Notes: generated by a model from the letters alone, not told the origin. A DNA stretch of 64,000 bases from Devosia sp. (GCA_016713105.1 JADJPS010000021.1:186001-250000); one strand, 5' to 3'. Numbered from the stretch's first letter, positions 1 through 9,010 are shown. Made by a program: numbers and translations.

Positions 1-648
1 ACGCCTCTGACCATTCTCAGGGGCGAAGCAGACGTGGCGTTACGCGCCGACGGGGATCCCGCGGACTTGCGCCTCGCTCTCGAACGCGTGCAGGGTCAGG
101 CGGAGGAGTTGGCCGAACTGCTCGAAGACATGACCGCGCTCGCCCGCATGGACCTGGACGAGGTGCCATTCTCTCCCACAGCCTTGCGGATCGATGAACT
201 GATCGAGGCCACCGCCGAGGAGGGGGCGGTACTGGCCGAACCACGCGAAGTCGCTATTGCCACGCAGCTCAGGTCAGGGGCCATGCTGGTCAACGGGGAT
301 GGACGTCGGCTGAAGCGCGCACTGCTGATCGGGATCGACAATGCCATCAAGCACTCTCCGCCCGGTGGTCGGCTCACGCTCTCGGCCGAGCGCCAAGGCG
401 ACAGCGTCGCGATAGCGATCCTCGACGATGGTCCCGGGGTGCCGGAAGACGAACTGCCGCACGTCTTTGAACGGTTCTTCCGTGGCCGGGCGGAGAAGGA
501 AATGCAGAATCGAGGGATCGGAATCGGACTGCCGATTGCGCGCGAGATCGTCGAGCAACACGGTGGCCGCGTGACCCTCAGGAACCGGCCGGAAGGTGGG
601 GCGGTCTTGACGATGGTCCTGCCCTGCGGAGAGGCATCTGTGAAGTGA
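1..648 (+). CDS. Sensor histidine kinase, C-terminal part (cut by window edge)
   Basis: Two-component sensor kinase that would autophosphorylate on His and pass phosphate to the partner regulator. The frame is open from base 1 and begins with TPLTILRGEADVAL, the tail of a HisKA dimerisation domain just after the phospho-His box (ELRTPL type), so the His itself and the sensor region lie outside the window. The ATPase domain is complete: N box near IDNAIKHSP, G1 box DDGPGVPED, F box FERFFRG and G2 box GIGIGLPIA. Its stop overlaps the GTG start of the response-regulator gene, so the two were one operon. The stimulus cannot be read from this part. Confidence 0.9.
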   Translation, partial: TPLTILRGEADVALRADGDPADLRLALERVQGQAEELAELLEDMTALARMDLDEVPFSPTALRIDELIEATAEEGAVLAEPREVAIATQLRSGAMLVNGDGRRLKRALLIGIDNAIKHSPPGGRLTLSAERQGDSVAIAILDDGPGVPEDELPHVFERFFRGRAEKEMQNRGIGIGLPIAREIVEQHGGRVTLRNRPEGGAVLTMVLPCGEASVK

Positions 649-1200
649 AGACCCTGGTCATCGAAGACGATCGGCGGATCGCGGCATTTCTGGATCGCGG
701 CCTGACGGGGCGAGGAGCACTCGCCTGCGAAGATCCTGATGCTGACTGCCAAGGACTCGCTGAGGGACAAGGTTGAGGGTCTGCGAGGGGGGGCAGACGA
801 CTACCTTACCAAGCCGTTCGCTTTCGAGGAACTGCTTGCGAGGCTTCACGCTTTGCAGCGTCGGCATGCTGCGCCCGATGCGGAGGCTGAGTTGCGGATC
901 GGAGGGCTTGTGCTCGACCCGCAGTCACGCCGGGTCAGCAGGGACGGCAGGGCCATTGCGCTGACAGCCCGCGAGTTCGAACTCCTGCGGTTCCTGATGG
1001 CAAACGCCGATAAGGTGGTCAGCCGGCAGCGCCTGCTGAATGGCGTTTGGGATTACGGGTATGATCCCGGCACCAAGATCGTGGATGTCTATGTGCGATA
1101 CCTGCGGGCCAAGATCGATCTTCCGGGCGAACCGTCGCTGATCCAGACCATTCGAGGTGTCGGGTACATGATCGGAAGGTCCCGGCGCGAGAGCCTGTAG
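645..1200 (+). pseudogene. OmpR-family response regulator with receiver core deleted
   Basis: Starts GTG at 645 overlapping the kinase stop and reads KTLVIEDDRRIAAFLDRGLTG, a normal receiver start with its acidic pair. That frame ends at a TGA near 777. Receiver similarity resumes in another frame from about 706 as KILMLTAKD, then GADDYLTKPFAFEEL (conserved Lys). Roughly 45-50 residues carrying the phospho-acceptor Asp are absent and the frame is shifted. The winged-helix output domain is intact (LTAREFELLRFLM, then VDVYVRYLRAKID). A 153-residue product could start at ATG 739, giving an unphosphorylatable DNA-binding fragment. Either a real internal deletion or an assembly error. Confidence 0.75.
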
Positions 1201-1289
1201 CGCTCTCTCCGAATTCTATTCAAGCACTCAACCGCAGCTAACTTCAGTTGCCTATCCTGCTGGTATTGACGCAGCGCAGGACAAACGTG

Positions 1290-1496
1290 ATGGATGGTTG
1301 GCCTCCGGTGAATTGCCGCCGCTTCGACGGCGAGGGGGACATGGAGTTCCGGCGACGGTCGGCGCGGGTGTCCGAAATAGTCTTGGCGTTCAGGTTTGGA
1401 CGCATCGAGTACGACGAGGGGGAGCGGCTCGAGAGGGAACTCGAGAAGCTTCAAAGTCCCGCATTCTATCACCGCCGCGAGATGGCCCACCATTGA
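1290..1496 (+). CDS. Small hypothetical protein
   Basis: A 68-residue open frame downstream of the regulator fragment. It has an acidic/basic helical C-terminal half (YDEGERLERELEKLQ) and no signal peptide or membrane segment. No family is recognised. The ribosome-binding site is weak. It ends about 30 bases before an intrinsic terminator on the same strand, which is the main support for a transcribed gene here. It could equally be chance coding. Confidence 0.3.
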   Translation: MDGWPPVNCRRFDGEGDMEFRRRSARVSEIVLAFRFGRIEYDEGERLERELEKLQSPAFYHRREMAHH

Positions 1497-1526
1497 GTGC
1501 CGGGTGGAGTGCTGCGCACTGAATGA

Positions 1527-1550
1527 GGCTCCGAAGCGCGGGGCCTTTTT
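1527..1550 (+). terminator. Intrinsic terminator
   Basis: Stem GGCTCC / GGGGCC (one G-U pair) with loop GAAGCGC followed by five T, on the plus strand. It would end the transcript from the two-component genes before the convergent secreted-protein gene. Confidence 0.6.
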
Positions 1551-1560
1551 CAGTCCGGGC

Positions 1561-1923
1561 TCAGCCTCTCGCGGTGCAAGTCAGCACATTCTTTTCAGGC
1601 GTGTACAACTGCAGTACGTCGCGTCCCTGCTCGTCGAAAGCCAGTATGGCCATGGTGATTCCCGCGCCTGTCAGCAGGTTGCCGTCGAGGAACGTAACGC
1701 CGTTGCTCGCCATCTCCACGGTCCCGGTGCCGGAGGCAGCACTGCCGAAGTTGGCCGAGGCGTAGCCGTAGGATCCGGCATAGATCGTCAGGAGTCCGGC
1801 GCGGGTCCCGTCGATATTGGCGCGGCATCCCCAGTTGCCCTCGACGCCGACACCGGTCAGCGACTGCGCTGAAGCAGGGGTGGCGACGAGAAGTGCGGCA
1901 AGAGCAACAGCACAGCGCATCAT
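1561..1923 (-). CDS. Secreted hypothetical protein
   Basis: 120 residues. The N-terminus MMRCAVALAALLVATPASAQ is a clear Sec signal peptide with an AxA-type cleavage site before Gln20. The mature part is small, rich in Gly, Ser and Thr, and has one early Cys (WGCRA) and one near the C-terminus (LTCTARG) that could form a disulfide. It looks like an all-beta periplasmic protein. No family is recognised. It lies just downstream of two MaoC-like genes on the same strand (gap of 4 bases), so it may share their transcript. The first or second Met may be the start. Confidence 0.65.
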   Translation of the reverse strand: MMRCAVALAALLVATPASAQSLTGVGVEGNWGCRANIDGTRAGLLTIYAGSYGYASANFGSAASGTGTVEMASNGVTFLDGNLLTGAGITMAILAFDEQGRDVLQLYTPEKNVLTCTARG

Positions 1924-1927
1924 GGAC

Positions 1928-2485
1928 TCAGCTCCGTTGAGCCAGCAACTTCCCCAATCCGGGGATTTTGGTCAACGCCTCGAGCAGTCGCAGCCTCAGT
2001 GGCTTCCGGTAGTCGCGCAGCTTGGAGAACCCGACCAGTTCGGCGTGATAGACGGTCTCGCCGTGTTGGTTCACCGCATCGAGGCTGTTGAACAGGAGCC
2101 CCCAGCCCGGGATGGAGTTGGATGGCCGCTTGCCTGTGACCGTGAGCGTGTAGGTCACCGTATCGCCAGGGCGCACCGGCGCCTTGAAGTCCATGCGGTT
2201 CACGCCGGGCGAGGGGCCGGAGACCCCCGGCTCCTGACCCAGGCCGCGCAACCGTTCCTCTTCTGCACCCAGCGCATCGACCATCTTGCGGTGGCCGATG
2301 ACGACGGTGTGCCAGCCGGACGCCACGAGGCCGCGAAAATGGCTGTGTGCTGCCCCATCCGCATCGAGGTGGAAGTACTGGGGATCGTACTGGCGGGCAA
2401 ACCGCACGATCTCGTCGGCTTCAAAGGTGTGACTGCCGAGCGGAAAGGCCTCGTCGACGGTGATGTCCTCGAACCAGCGGGTCAT
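1928..2485 (-). CDS. MaoC-like hot-dog dehydratase
   Basis: 185 residues with the MaoC/R-hydratase hot-dog signature: DITVDEAF near the start, then ARQYDPQYFHLD (Asp/His hydratase-type centre), GLVASGWHT, and GDTVTYTLTVTGKRPS further on. Family members hydrate enoyl-CoA or related thioesters in the cytoplasm; the substrate here is unknown. Its start overlaps the stop of the adjacent second MaoC gene by 4 bases (ATGA), so the two are translationally coupled. In this family two hot-dog subunits can form a heteromer, which the pairing suggests. Confidence 0.85.
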   Translation of the reverse strand: MTRWFEDITVDEAFPLGSHTFEADEIVRFARQYDPQYFHLDADGAAHSHFRGLVASGWHTVVIGHRKMVDALGAEEERLRGLGQEPGVSGPSPGVNRMDFKAPVRPGDTVTYTLTVTGKRPSNSIPGWGLLFNSLDAVNQHGETVYHAELVGFSKLRDYRKPLRLRLLEALTKIPGLGKLLAQRS

Positions 2486-3009
2486 CCGGCACCACCGCCA
2501 TGCTCCACGTCATAGGGTTGCATCGGCGTCTGCATGGTGCCGGCCTGCGGGTCGCGCGTCTCGACGAGGTTGGCAAGGCGCATGCTCATCACCGGCTGAC
2601 CCTTCTGGTTGCGGACGTCGAAGTCGACAAGGACGATGCCCCATTGCGGGTGGCTGCGGGAGCGGCGCAATTCGGCAATGGTGGCGGAGCCGGAAATCGT
2701 ATCGCCCTTCATCACCGGCCGCTTCCACTTCAGGTCGGAAAAACCCAGACCGCCAGCCGAAGCCACGCGTGACAGGAACGCATCGGTGACCATGCGCAGC
2801 GACAACCCGGCCGTCTGCCAGCCCGAGGAAGCGAGGCCGCCGAGCAGCGACTTGCGCGCCGCATCTTCGTCGAGATGAAATGGGAACGGGTCGAACTCGG
2901 TGGCGAACTCGATGATCATTTCCTTGGTCACGGTGATCGCGGCGAACTCAATTCGCTCCCCCAAGGCAAGGTCCTCGAAGTGACGGCGATCTGCGGTGAC
3001 TGGATTCAT
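2482..3009 (-). CDS. MaoC-like hot-dog dehydratase (second copy)
   Basis: 175 residues from the start MNPVTADRR. The hot-dog motif is FATEFDPFPFHLDEDAA, followed by GLASSGWQT and GDTISGSATIAELRRS. It is a diverged paralogue of the next gene downstream and is coupled to it by a 4-base overlap, so the pair probably acts together as an (R)-specific enoyl-CoA hydratase-like complex; substrate not deducible. The frame is open to 3054, but the Met at 3009 (or 3015) fits the family start better. Confidence 0.83.
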   Translation of the reverse strand: MNPVTADRRHFEDLALGERIEFAAITVTKEMIIEFATEFDPFPFHLDEDAARKSLLGGLASSGWQTAGLSLRMVTDAFLSRVASAGGLGFSDLKWKRPVMKGDTISGSATIAELRRSRSHPQWGIVLVDFDVRNQKGQPVMSMRLANLVETRDPQAGTMQTPMQPYDVEHGGGAG

Positions 3010-3050
3010 GATCATTGACGTATACGTCAACGGCGGCGCTGCCGGCAAGC

Positions 3051-3554
3051 TCAAGGCTGCAACGCGTAGACGACCGCAGGTATCTCCGAGCCCGCGCTGG
3101 CGGCAAACTCTGGAACGTCGTAGGTGGCGACCGGCATGAGCCGGTGCAGAGGCAGGTCGCGCCGCCCTGGATCGCCGATCAGCACCTTGGCACCTGCCGC
3201 ATGGTAGCGCTCGAGGGCCGCAAGGGACTCGCGTGCCGCCTTCTGGTCGTAGAAGACATCCCCGGCCAGGACGAGGTCAGGCAAGGGCATTGGATCGCCG
3301 GGGGCGATGACCGTGACGAAGACATCATTCGCGATGGCATTCAGTCCCGTTGCGGCGCGGGCAAGGGGGTCGATATCCGTTGCCAAGACCGTTGCGCCAG
3401 CGCGGGCAGCGGCGATGGCGACGAGGCCGGACCCGCATCCATGGTCGAGAACACGCCGTCCGGCGACGATATCGGGGCGTTCGGATAGGTAGCGTGCCAG
3501 TACGGCGCCTCCCGACCAGACGTAGGCCCAGTATGGCGCGGGCCCGAGGCCCAA
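3051..3554 (-). CDS. Class I SAM-dependent methyltransferase, ETFB lysine methyltransferase-like
   Basis: The SAM-binding motif is VLDHGCGSGLVAIAAARAGA with acidic post-I residue in ATDIDPLA. The PAPYWAYVWSGG segment and LAGDVFYD are typical of the family that includes electron-transfer-flavoprotein-beta lysine methyltransferase. The listed TTG start leaves out family-like sequence: in-frame coding (LIRARLRLEPAPGF) continues upstream to about 3660, but no ATG, GTG or TTG is seen there. A run of seven C at 3660-3666 could hide an indel. The true 5' end is therefore unresolved and the protein is probably about 200 residues. Confidence 0.75.
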   Translation of the reverse strand: MGLGPAPYWAYVWSGGAVLARYLSERPDIVAGRRVLDHGCGSGLVAIAAARAGATVLATDIDPLARAATGLNAIANDVFVTVIAPGDPMPLPDLVLAGDVFYDQKAARESLAALERYHAAGAKVLIGDPGRRDLPLHRLMPVATYDVPEFAASAGSEIPAVVYALQP

Positions 3555-3682
3555 GTCGCCCAGGCGGCTGCCGGAATGTGCACGGTATAGCCGGATGTCG
3601 GTGAAGCCCGGTGCTGGTTCGAGCCGGAGACGTGCGCGGATGAGGGCGGCCGGATCGTGCCCCCCCGAGTGCGGGACGCGGC

Positions 3683-4093
3683 TCAGACGCCGCCCCAGGT
3701 CACCGCCACGCGGATCAGTCCGGCATAGGCGGGGAACGCGAGAAGGGACAAACCGGCAAGGACCACCGGTGTTCGGCGGGTTGCATTGCCTGCCACCATG
3801 CCGACCCAGACGAGAAGGCCAACCAGGCCGATCACGAGGGCAAAGAGCATACCGAACCAGCCCATCGAGCCATCGGCGAACTCCAGCACCAGCGGTGCGG
3901 CCAGCGATGCGAGCAAGGGGGGCAACAGCCAGAAGGCCTGTTTTTCACGCCAGACGATGGCCAGAGCAACGCCGCCCACGAGGAGGAGCAGCGCGATGCT
4001 GGGCAGGATCGTCAGAACGCCGACGGAACCACCGACAAGCAGGGAGGGGGCCGTCAGGAAGCTCAGCAGCAGGCTGGAATAATGATCAGACAT
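3683..4093 (-). CDS. Small integral membrane protein, hypothetical
   Basis: 136 residues with about four hydrophobic segments (near residues 15-45, 52-65, 80-100 and 108-125) and short polar loops, so an inner-membrane protein. No family motif is recognised. It lies between prs and the methyltransferase on the same strand and may be co-transcribed with the latter. Confidence 0.6.
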   Translation of the reverse strand: MSDHYSSLLLSFLTAPSLLVGGSVGVLTILPSIALLLLVGGVALAIVWREKQAFWLLPPLLASLAAPLVLEFADGSMGWFGMLFALVIGLVGLLVWVGMVAGNATRRTPVVLAGLSLLAFPAYAGLIRVAVTWGGV

Positions 4094-4197
4094 CGGGATC
4101 CGCAGGTATCAGCAGGACGGGGCAGTATCAGAATGCGCTGGCAACACCCCAAGTGGATGCGGCACGGCAGAATACCGTCAGTATGGGCCGTGACAGG

Positions 4198-5127
4198 TCA
4201 GTCGAGAAGACTGGAAACGCTCTGTTCGCTGGCAGTGCGCGCGATGGCCTCACCCATCAGCGGGGCGATCGAGATGCGACGGATATTCGGGGCGCTCTTC
4301 ACCGCATCGGTGAGAGCGATCGAGTCGCTGATCACCAGTTCCTTGAGTTTGCTCCGAGCGATCCGCTCTGCGGCGCCGTCGGAGAGCACGCCATGCGTGA
4401 TGTAGGCCGAAACCTCGGTGGCTCCTGCCTTGAGCAAGGCCTCGGCCGCATTGACCAGGGTACCGCCGGAATCAACGATGTCGTCAATCAGAATGCAGGC
4501 GTGACCGGAAACATCGCCGATGATGTTCATCACCTCGGATACGCCGGCACGCGGACGGCGTTTGTCGACGATGGCGAGATCGGCATTGATGCGCTGGGCC
4601 GTGGCACGGGCGCGGGCCACTCCTCCAACGTCTGGCGACACGATCATGACGCCGTTAGTGTAGCGGTCCTGGATGTCGCGCACCATCACCGGGGCGCCGT
4701 ACAGGTTGTCGGTCGGGATATCGAAGAACCCCTGAATCTGTGCGGCGTGCAGATCGAGAGTGATGACGCGGTTGACGCCGGCCTCGGTGATGAGATTGGC
4801 CACCAGCTTGGCCGAAATCGGGGTCCGCGAGGCCGACTTCCGATCCTGCCGGGCGTAGCCGAAATACGGGATCACCGCCGTGATGCGGCGCGCCGAGGAT
4901 CGGCGCAATGCATCGGAGAGGATCAGCAATTCCATCAGGTTGTCATTGGCGGGGAACGAAGTGGACTGCAGGATGAAGACATCCTCGCCGCGCACGTTCT
5001 CGTGGATCTCGACAAAGATCTCCTTGTCGTTGAAGCGCTTGACCGTGCAATCGGTGAGCGGGACCTCGAGGTAGCTGGCGACGGCTTCGGCAAGGGCGGG
5101 ATTGGAATTGCCGGTGACGAGTTTCAC
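4198..5127 (-). CDS. prs: Ribose-phosphate pyrophosphokinase
   Basis: Makes PRPP from ribose 5-phosphate and ATP for purine, pyrimidine, histidine and tryptophan synthesis. At 309 residues it has the usual length. Seen: flexible-loop/ATP region YFGYARQDRK, the PP-binding segment SPDVGGVARARATA, and the PRPP loop ILIDDIVDSGGTL. The open frame extends upstream to 5208, but homology begins at KLVTGNSNPALAE, so the GTG at 5127 is taken as start. Divergent neighbours are absent; the next minus-strand gene upstream is pgeF, in a core-gene block. Confidence 0.95.
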   Translation of the reverse strand: MKLVTGNSNPALAEAVASYLEVPLTDCTVKRFNDKEIFVEIHENVRGEDVFILQSTSFPANDNLMELLILSDALRRSSARRITAVIPYFGYARQDRKSASRTPISAKLVANLITEAGVNRVITLDLHAAQIQGFFDIPTDNLYGAPVMVRDIQDRYTNGVMIVSPDVGGVARARATAQRINADLAIVDKRRPRAGVSEVMNIIGDVSGHACILIDDIVDSGGTLVNAAEALLKAGATEVSAYITHGVLSDGAAERIARSKLKELVISDSIALTDAVKSAPNIRRISIAPLMGEAIARTASEQSVSSLLD

Positions 5128-5244
5128 AAGCGCGCTCCGCAGCGGGCCGGCGCGGAAGGCGCGGGCTCCTGTTGGCGGGTCTTTAGCGGTCGCCGCCGCT
5201 GGACGCAATGCGCCTTGTGGGGGATGGGTGAAGGATTCTAGGTG

Positions 5245-6021
5245 CTAGGTTGACGTAAGGCCGATGACGCTCAGCTGTCGACCCGCGATCGTGCCCTGGT
5301 GTGTGGCGAACCGATGCGAGTAGTACTTCTTGGGTTCTGCGTAGGTGCACAGCTTCAGATCGTCGACGACGCCGACGCCGGCGGCCATCAGATGGTCGAA
5401 CACGAAGCCAGGGAGGTCGAAGTGCTCGCGGCCGCCGTGGGGCCGGGCGATTCGATTGGCCGCATCACGATGGTCATACAGCAGGTTCGCCGCGAATTCC
5501 GGGCCGACCTCGTAGTTGGCAAGTGAAATCGTCGGTCCGATGGCGGCAACTATCCGATTCGGGTCGGCCCCGAGATCCACCATGGCGGCAACAGTCGCCT
5601 CGGCGATTCCACCGACGGCGCCCTTCCAGCCGGCGTGCGCGGCACCCACCACTCCGGCTTCGGCATCGGCAAAAAGGATAGGTGTGCAATCGGCGGTCAG
5701 GATACCGAGGGCGAGGCCCGCAACTCGGGTGACGACGGCATCTGCCTCGGGGCGGCTGTAAGCATCGGGGCGACGGGTGACCTCGAGCACCGTGACGGAA
5801 TGAACCTGCTTCAGGCCGACCAGGCAATCGGGGGCGAAGCCGAGCAGTCCGACGATGTCGGCGCGGTTCTGCGCCACGTTGGCGGGTTTGTCATCGTTCG
5901 ACTCCGATGCGTTGAGCGACGCGAAGAGTCCGGTGGAGTTGCCGCCGCGCCTGCCAAAAAATCCGTGGCGAATGCCGGGAAGCCGTCCAAGGGCGCGGCT
6001 TTGCTCGAAGGGAATCGACAT
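5245..6021 (-). CDS. pgeF: Peptidoglycan editing factor / multicopper-polyphenol-oxidase-fold protein
   Basis: 258 residues of the YfiH/DUF152 family, cytoplasmic proteins that in E. coli act on wrongly amidated peptidoglycan precursors. Metal and catalytic motifs are all present: KQVHS, LTADCTPILFAD, AAHAGWKG, IGPTISLANYEVG and the C-terminal YSHR. It sits 3 bases downstream of the midA-like gene, which itself overlaps lgt, so lgt-midA-pgeF form one operon, an order found in many Hyphomicrobiales. Confidence 0.92.
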   Translation of the reverse strand: MSIPFEQSRALGRLPGIRHGFFGRRGGNSTGLFASLNASESNDDKPANVAQNRADIVGLLGFAPDCLVGLKQVHSVTVLEVTRRPDAYSRPEADAVVTRVAGLALGILTADCTPILFADAEAGVVGAAHAGWKGAVGGIAEATVAAMVDLGADPNRIVAAIGPTISLANYEVGPEFAANLLYDHRDAANRIARPHGGREHFDLPGFVFDHLMAAGVGVVDDLKLCTYAEPKKYYSHRFATHQGTIAGRQLSVIGLTST

Positions 6022-6023
6022 GT

Positions 6024-7100
6024 TCAGCGGAATCCGATGGGCTCGAGTTCACCAGAATGGGTGCAGAAGACCTTGAACAAGGTCCCCATTTCGTCGGAGT
6101 CGGTCAGTCGGCGCAAGGCAGTGGCGAGCGCATCGGTCTGGCTCGGATTGGCGCGGGCAAGGGCTGTGGCCCGCTCGACGATCCCCAGGCGACCTAGAAA
6201 GTCGCGCTGCGTGGTCACCGGAGCAACGGCAAGGCCTTGGGCAGCGGCGACTCGGCCGAGCGCGGCGAAGTCGACATGGGCCGAAAGGTCGACCGCGCCC
6301 GGATCCGCCAGCGGGTCGGCGTAGGCGTGATGGCTCACGGCCTGCAGGGTCTCACCGGTCTGGGTGCGATCATAGCCATAGTCAATGGCGAGCATTGCGC
6401 CGCGCTGGGCTGCAATGCGGCGTCCGAGCCGTTGCACGACTTCGGCGGCCGCTAGATTGGCCTCGTACACGGCTCCCTGCGGAGCGCCGCGCACGGCCTC
6501 CGGCATCGCGGCATCCGGCAGCGGGGTCGGCGAGAGGCCAAAGGCACGCTTGCCGTCGATGAGGCCAACCTGACGCTCGTGCCAACTCTCGCGGATCCTG
6601 ATGAACTGGCGGATTGGTAGCGCGTCGAAGAATTCGTTGGCGATGACAAGGACGGGATCGTCCGCAACGGCGTCGACCTCGTCGGCCCAATAGGGGTTGT
6701 GCTGGCCGAGGCGCTCATGCTGGAGCGCGCGCAGAACCGGATTGGCCTCGAACAGCTGCAGATGGCAGGCATCGAGGAAGCCTTCGGCGCGGGCGGCGAC
6801 GCGCAGCGCATCCTGCATCAGGGTACCGCGCCCAGGGCCGAGTTCGAGCAGCGTGAAGCTCTTCGGCGCTCCCAGTTGCTGCCAGAGATTGACGACGAAG
6901 AAGCCGATCAGTTCGCCGAACATCTGGCTGATCTCCGGGGCGGTGACGAAGTCGCCCTCGGCGCCCAACGGGTCGGCTCCTGAGTAGTACCCGGAACGCG
7001 GATGGGTCAGGCAGAGACCCATGAAGGTGGCGACCGACATCGGCCCCTGCTGCCGGATCTGCATGTCGATGAGGTCGCCGAGGGGGATGGAATCGGTCAA
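6024..7100 (-). CDS. SAM-dependent methyltransferase of the MidA/NDUFAF7 (SAM112) family
   Basis: 358 residues. Family members methylate an arginine of the complex I subunit NDUFS2 in mitochondria; the bacterial role is less certain. Motifs: GYYSGADPLGAEGDFVTAPE near residues 32-55, SAM loop LLELGPGRGTLMQDAL, ANEFFDALPI, and AIDYGYDR. The TTG at 7100 overlaps the lgt stop by four bases (TTGA); an ATG a few codons on (MQIRQQGPM) is an alternative. Because lgt is frameshifted, a continuous frame runs artificially from lgt into this gene; that is not a fusion protein. Confidence 0.88.
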   Translation of the reverse strand: MTDSIPLGDLIDMQIRQQGPMSVATFMGLCLTHPRSGYYSGADPLGAEGDFVTAPEISQMFGELIGFFVVNLWQQLGAPKSFTLLELGPGRGTLMQDALRVAARAEGFLDACHLQLFEANPVLRALQHERLGQHNPYWADEVDAVADDPVLVIANEFFDALPIRQFIRIRESWHERQVGLIDGKRAFGLSPTPLPDAAMPEAVRGAPQGAVYEANLAAAEVVQRLGRRIAAQRGAMLAIDYGYDRTQTGETLQAVSHHAYADPLADPGAVDLSAHVDFAALGRVAAAQGLAVAPVTTQRDFLGRLGIVERATALARANPSQTDALATALRRLTDSDEMGTLFKVFCTHSGELEPIGFR

Positions 7101-7907
7101 CGGGGAGGCCTCAAGGCGAAGACGACGAGCGCAATACCGGCGAGCAGAACAGGCAGGCTCAGCACCATCCCCATGGTGAGCCACCCCCCGTAGAGGTAGC
7201 CGATGTGTGTGTCCGGCAGGCGGAAGAACTCGACCAGGATGCGCGATGCCGCATAGCCGATGCCGAAGAGGCCGGCGACGAGGCCGGGGTGCTTGAGGGC
7301 CCGCGTGTGGTTGGTGGCGAAGTGCAGCAGCGCAAAGAGCAGGATGCCCTCCAGCGCGGCCTCGTAGAGCTGGCTCGGATGACGGGGGGACCTGCTCGGG
7401 ATCGGTGGGAAAGACGACGCCCCAGGGCAGGGTGGTCGGCGCCCCGTAGAGCTCGGCATTGATGAAGTTGGCGATGCGGCCGAGAAACAGACCGATGGTA
7501 GCGATGGCGCCCAGCAGATCCATGCCCGACAGTATGCTGCCCTTGTGGTAACGGGTGAACAGGGCCATCGCAAGCATGATGCCGATCATGCCGCCGTGGT
7601 AGCTCATTCCCCCGTCCCAGAGCGCCACGATCTGGCCGGGGTCGGACAGATAGTGCGGCAGGTTGTAGAACACGACATAGCCGAGGCGTCCGCCGACCAC
7701 GATGCCGAGTACCGCCCAGAAGGCAAAGTCCCAGATCGCCGCCGGCGGGAAGGGCGTGCGGTTGTCCTTCCAGAGGGCGTGGCGGCGCAGCACGGTCGTC
7801 GCATAGGCTGCCCCGAGCAGGACGCCGGCAATATAGGCGAGCGAGTACCAGCGCACGACGAGCGGGCCGATGGCGAGCGCGACTGGATCGATGTTGGGGA
7901 AGGGCAC
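7097..7907 (-). CDS. lgt: Prolipoprotein diacylglyceryl transferase (frameshifted)
   Basis: Inner-membrane enzyme that moves diacylglycerol from phosphatidylglycerol to the lipobox Cys of prolipoproteins. The start is GTG at 7907 (VPFPNIDPVALAIGPL). Seen: HGGMIG, the Lgt signature GRIANFINAELYG, and after the break RHPSQLYEAALEG and several membrane segments. A run of six G at 7384-7389 has one base too many: codons before it give EQVP and after it the true continuation RHPSQ is in the next frame. Lgt is normally essential in Gram-negative bacteria, so a sequencing indel is more likely than a dead gene. It is divergent from the BMFP gene. Confidence 0.88.
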
Positions 7908-8012
7908 GCCGACGCTCCATCTGTGGCTGTGACCTTTTAGGCCGACGCCTGCTCTGGTCAAGCCGGGTGGCGCGGCCTAAATAGCTGCCACACGCAACAG
8001 CGAGGACCTTCG

Positions 8013-8252
8013 ATGACCCAGGGCAGCAAGCTCTTCGATGAGTTGGGCAAACTCATGAACAACGCCGCCGGCGTAGCGGATGGCGTGCGTCGCGAGATCG
8101 AGACGGTGGTGAAGTCGCAGCTCGAACGGCTGGTCAACGACATGGACCTGGTCAAGCGGGAGGACTACGACGCGTTGCGGGAACTGGTCATGGCACAGAG
8201 CGTCGAGATCAAGGACCTGAAGACGGCTATCGAGGCGCTCAAGTCGAAGTGA
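8013..8252 (+). CDS. Membrane fusogenic / ubiquinone accessory (BMFP, UbiK-like) protein
   Basis: 79 residues, an amphipathic N-terminal helix followed by a coiled coil (LVKREDYDALRELVMAQSVE). This is the BMFP/YqiC pattern; in E. coli the family member UbiK supports aerobic ubiquinone synthesis as a trimer. It is transcribed away from lgt and overlaps the next gene by four bases (GTGA). Length and motif match the family. Confidence 0.88.
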   Translation: MTQGSKLFDELGKLMNNAAGVADGVRREIETVVKSQLERLVNDMDLVKREDYDALRELVMAQSVEIKDLKTAIEALKSK

Positions 8253-8965
8253 AGCTCGCTGTCATCTCCGACGTCCACGGGAACCTGCACGCGCTGGACG
8301 CCGTGCTCGAGGATGTTGCGCGCCAGGGTGTCGCACAAACCGTGGCGCTGGGCGATTTCGTCAGCGGTCCGTTCGATCCGCGCGGCGTGGCAGACCGGTT
8401 CATCGAGCTCGGCCTGGTGTCCGTGCGAGGCAATCACGACCGGTTCATCACCGATGGACGCAGGGATGACTGGGTCATCGACGCGCTGGCGCGCAGCCTG
8501 CTCGACGTGCGCCAGACGGCGTGGCTGGCGGCGGTGCCGGCAACGGCGACGCTGGGCGCCGAGGTGCTCCTCTGTCATGGCACGCCGCGCGACGACAATA
8601 CCCTGTGGCTGGACGGGGTGGGCGAGGACGGCAAGGTCTTCCACCGATCCCGCGAGTCGATCGAGGCCGAGGCAAGCGGGTTCGACTACCCGGTGCTGCT
8701 GTGCGGCCACAGTCACATTCCGCGGACGCTGAGGCTCGCCGACGGGCGGCTGGTCGTCAATCCCGGGAGCGTCGGGCTGCCGATGGCGATGGGCTCCACC
8801 GATGCGCGCTACGCAATTGTCGAGAGACTGGGTGACGACTGGTCGGTCAGCCTGCGGGCCATACCCTACGATCATGAAGCGGCAGCCCGGCAGGCCCGTA
8901 GCCATGGCTATGAGAACTGGGCGATTGCCGTCGCGACCGGCTGGCCGCTGCCGCGGGACCTCTAG
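8249..8965 (+). CDS. Metallophosphoesterase, MJ0936/YfcE type
   Basis: 238 residues. All calcineurin-fold metal motifs are present: VISDVHGNLHAL (D-x-H), ALGDFVSGP (GD), RGNHDRF (GNHD), LCHGTP and CGHSHIP (GHxH). The GTG start overlaps the BMFP stop, so both are in one transcript. Likely a cytoplasmic phosphodiesterase or phosphatase of unknown substrate. The next gene is a paralogue (same SxxDxHGN, GDxxSGP, HGTP and CGHxHI motifs), a tandem duplication. Confidence 0.88.
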   Translation: MKLAVISDVHGNLHALDAVLEDVARQGVAQTVALGDFVSGPFDPRGVADRFIELGLVSVRGNHDRFITDGRRDDWVIDALARSLLDVRQTAWLAAVPATATLGAEVLLCHGTPRDDNTLWLDGVGEDGKVFHRSRESIEAEASGFDYPVLLCGHSHIPRTLRLADGRLVVNPGSVGLPMAMGSTDARYAIVERLGDDWSVSLRAIPYDHEAAARQARSHGYENWAIAVATGWPLPRDL

Positions 8966-9010
8966 CCAGCCGTCCATGCGCTCGCCGCATTTGTCAGGGA
9001 TGCTGATGCG

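Noticed and set aside
6024..7961. A 645-residue Lgt-methyltransferase fusion protein
   Set aside because: The continuous frame results from one extra G at 7384-7389. The true lgt continuation (RHPSQLYEA) is in another frame and stops before the methyltransferase start.
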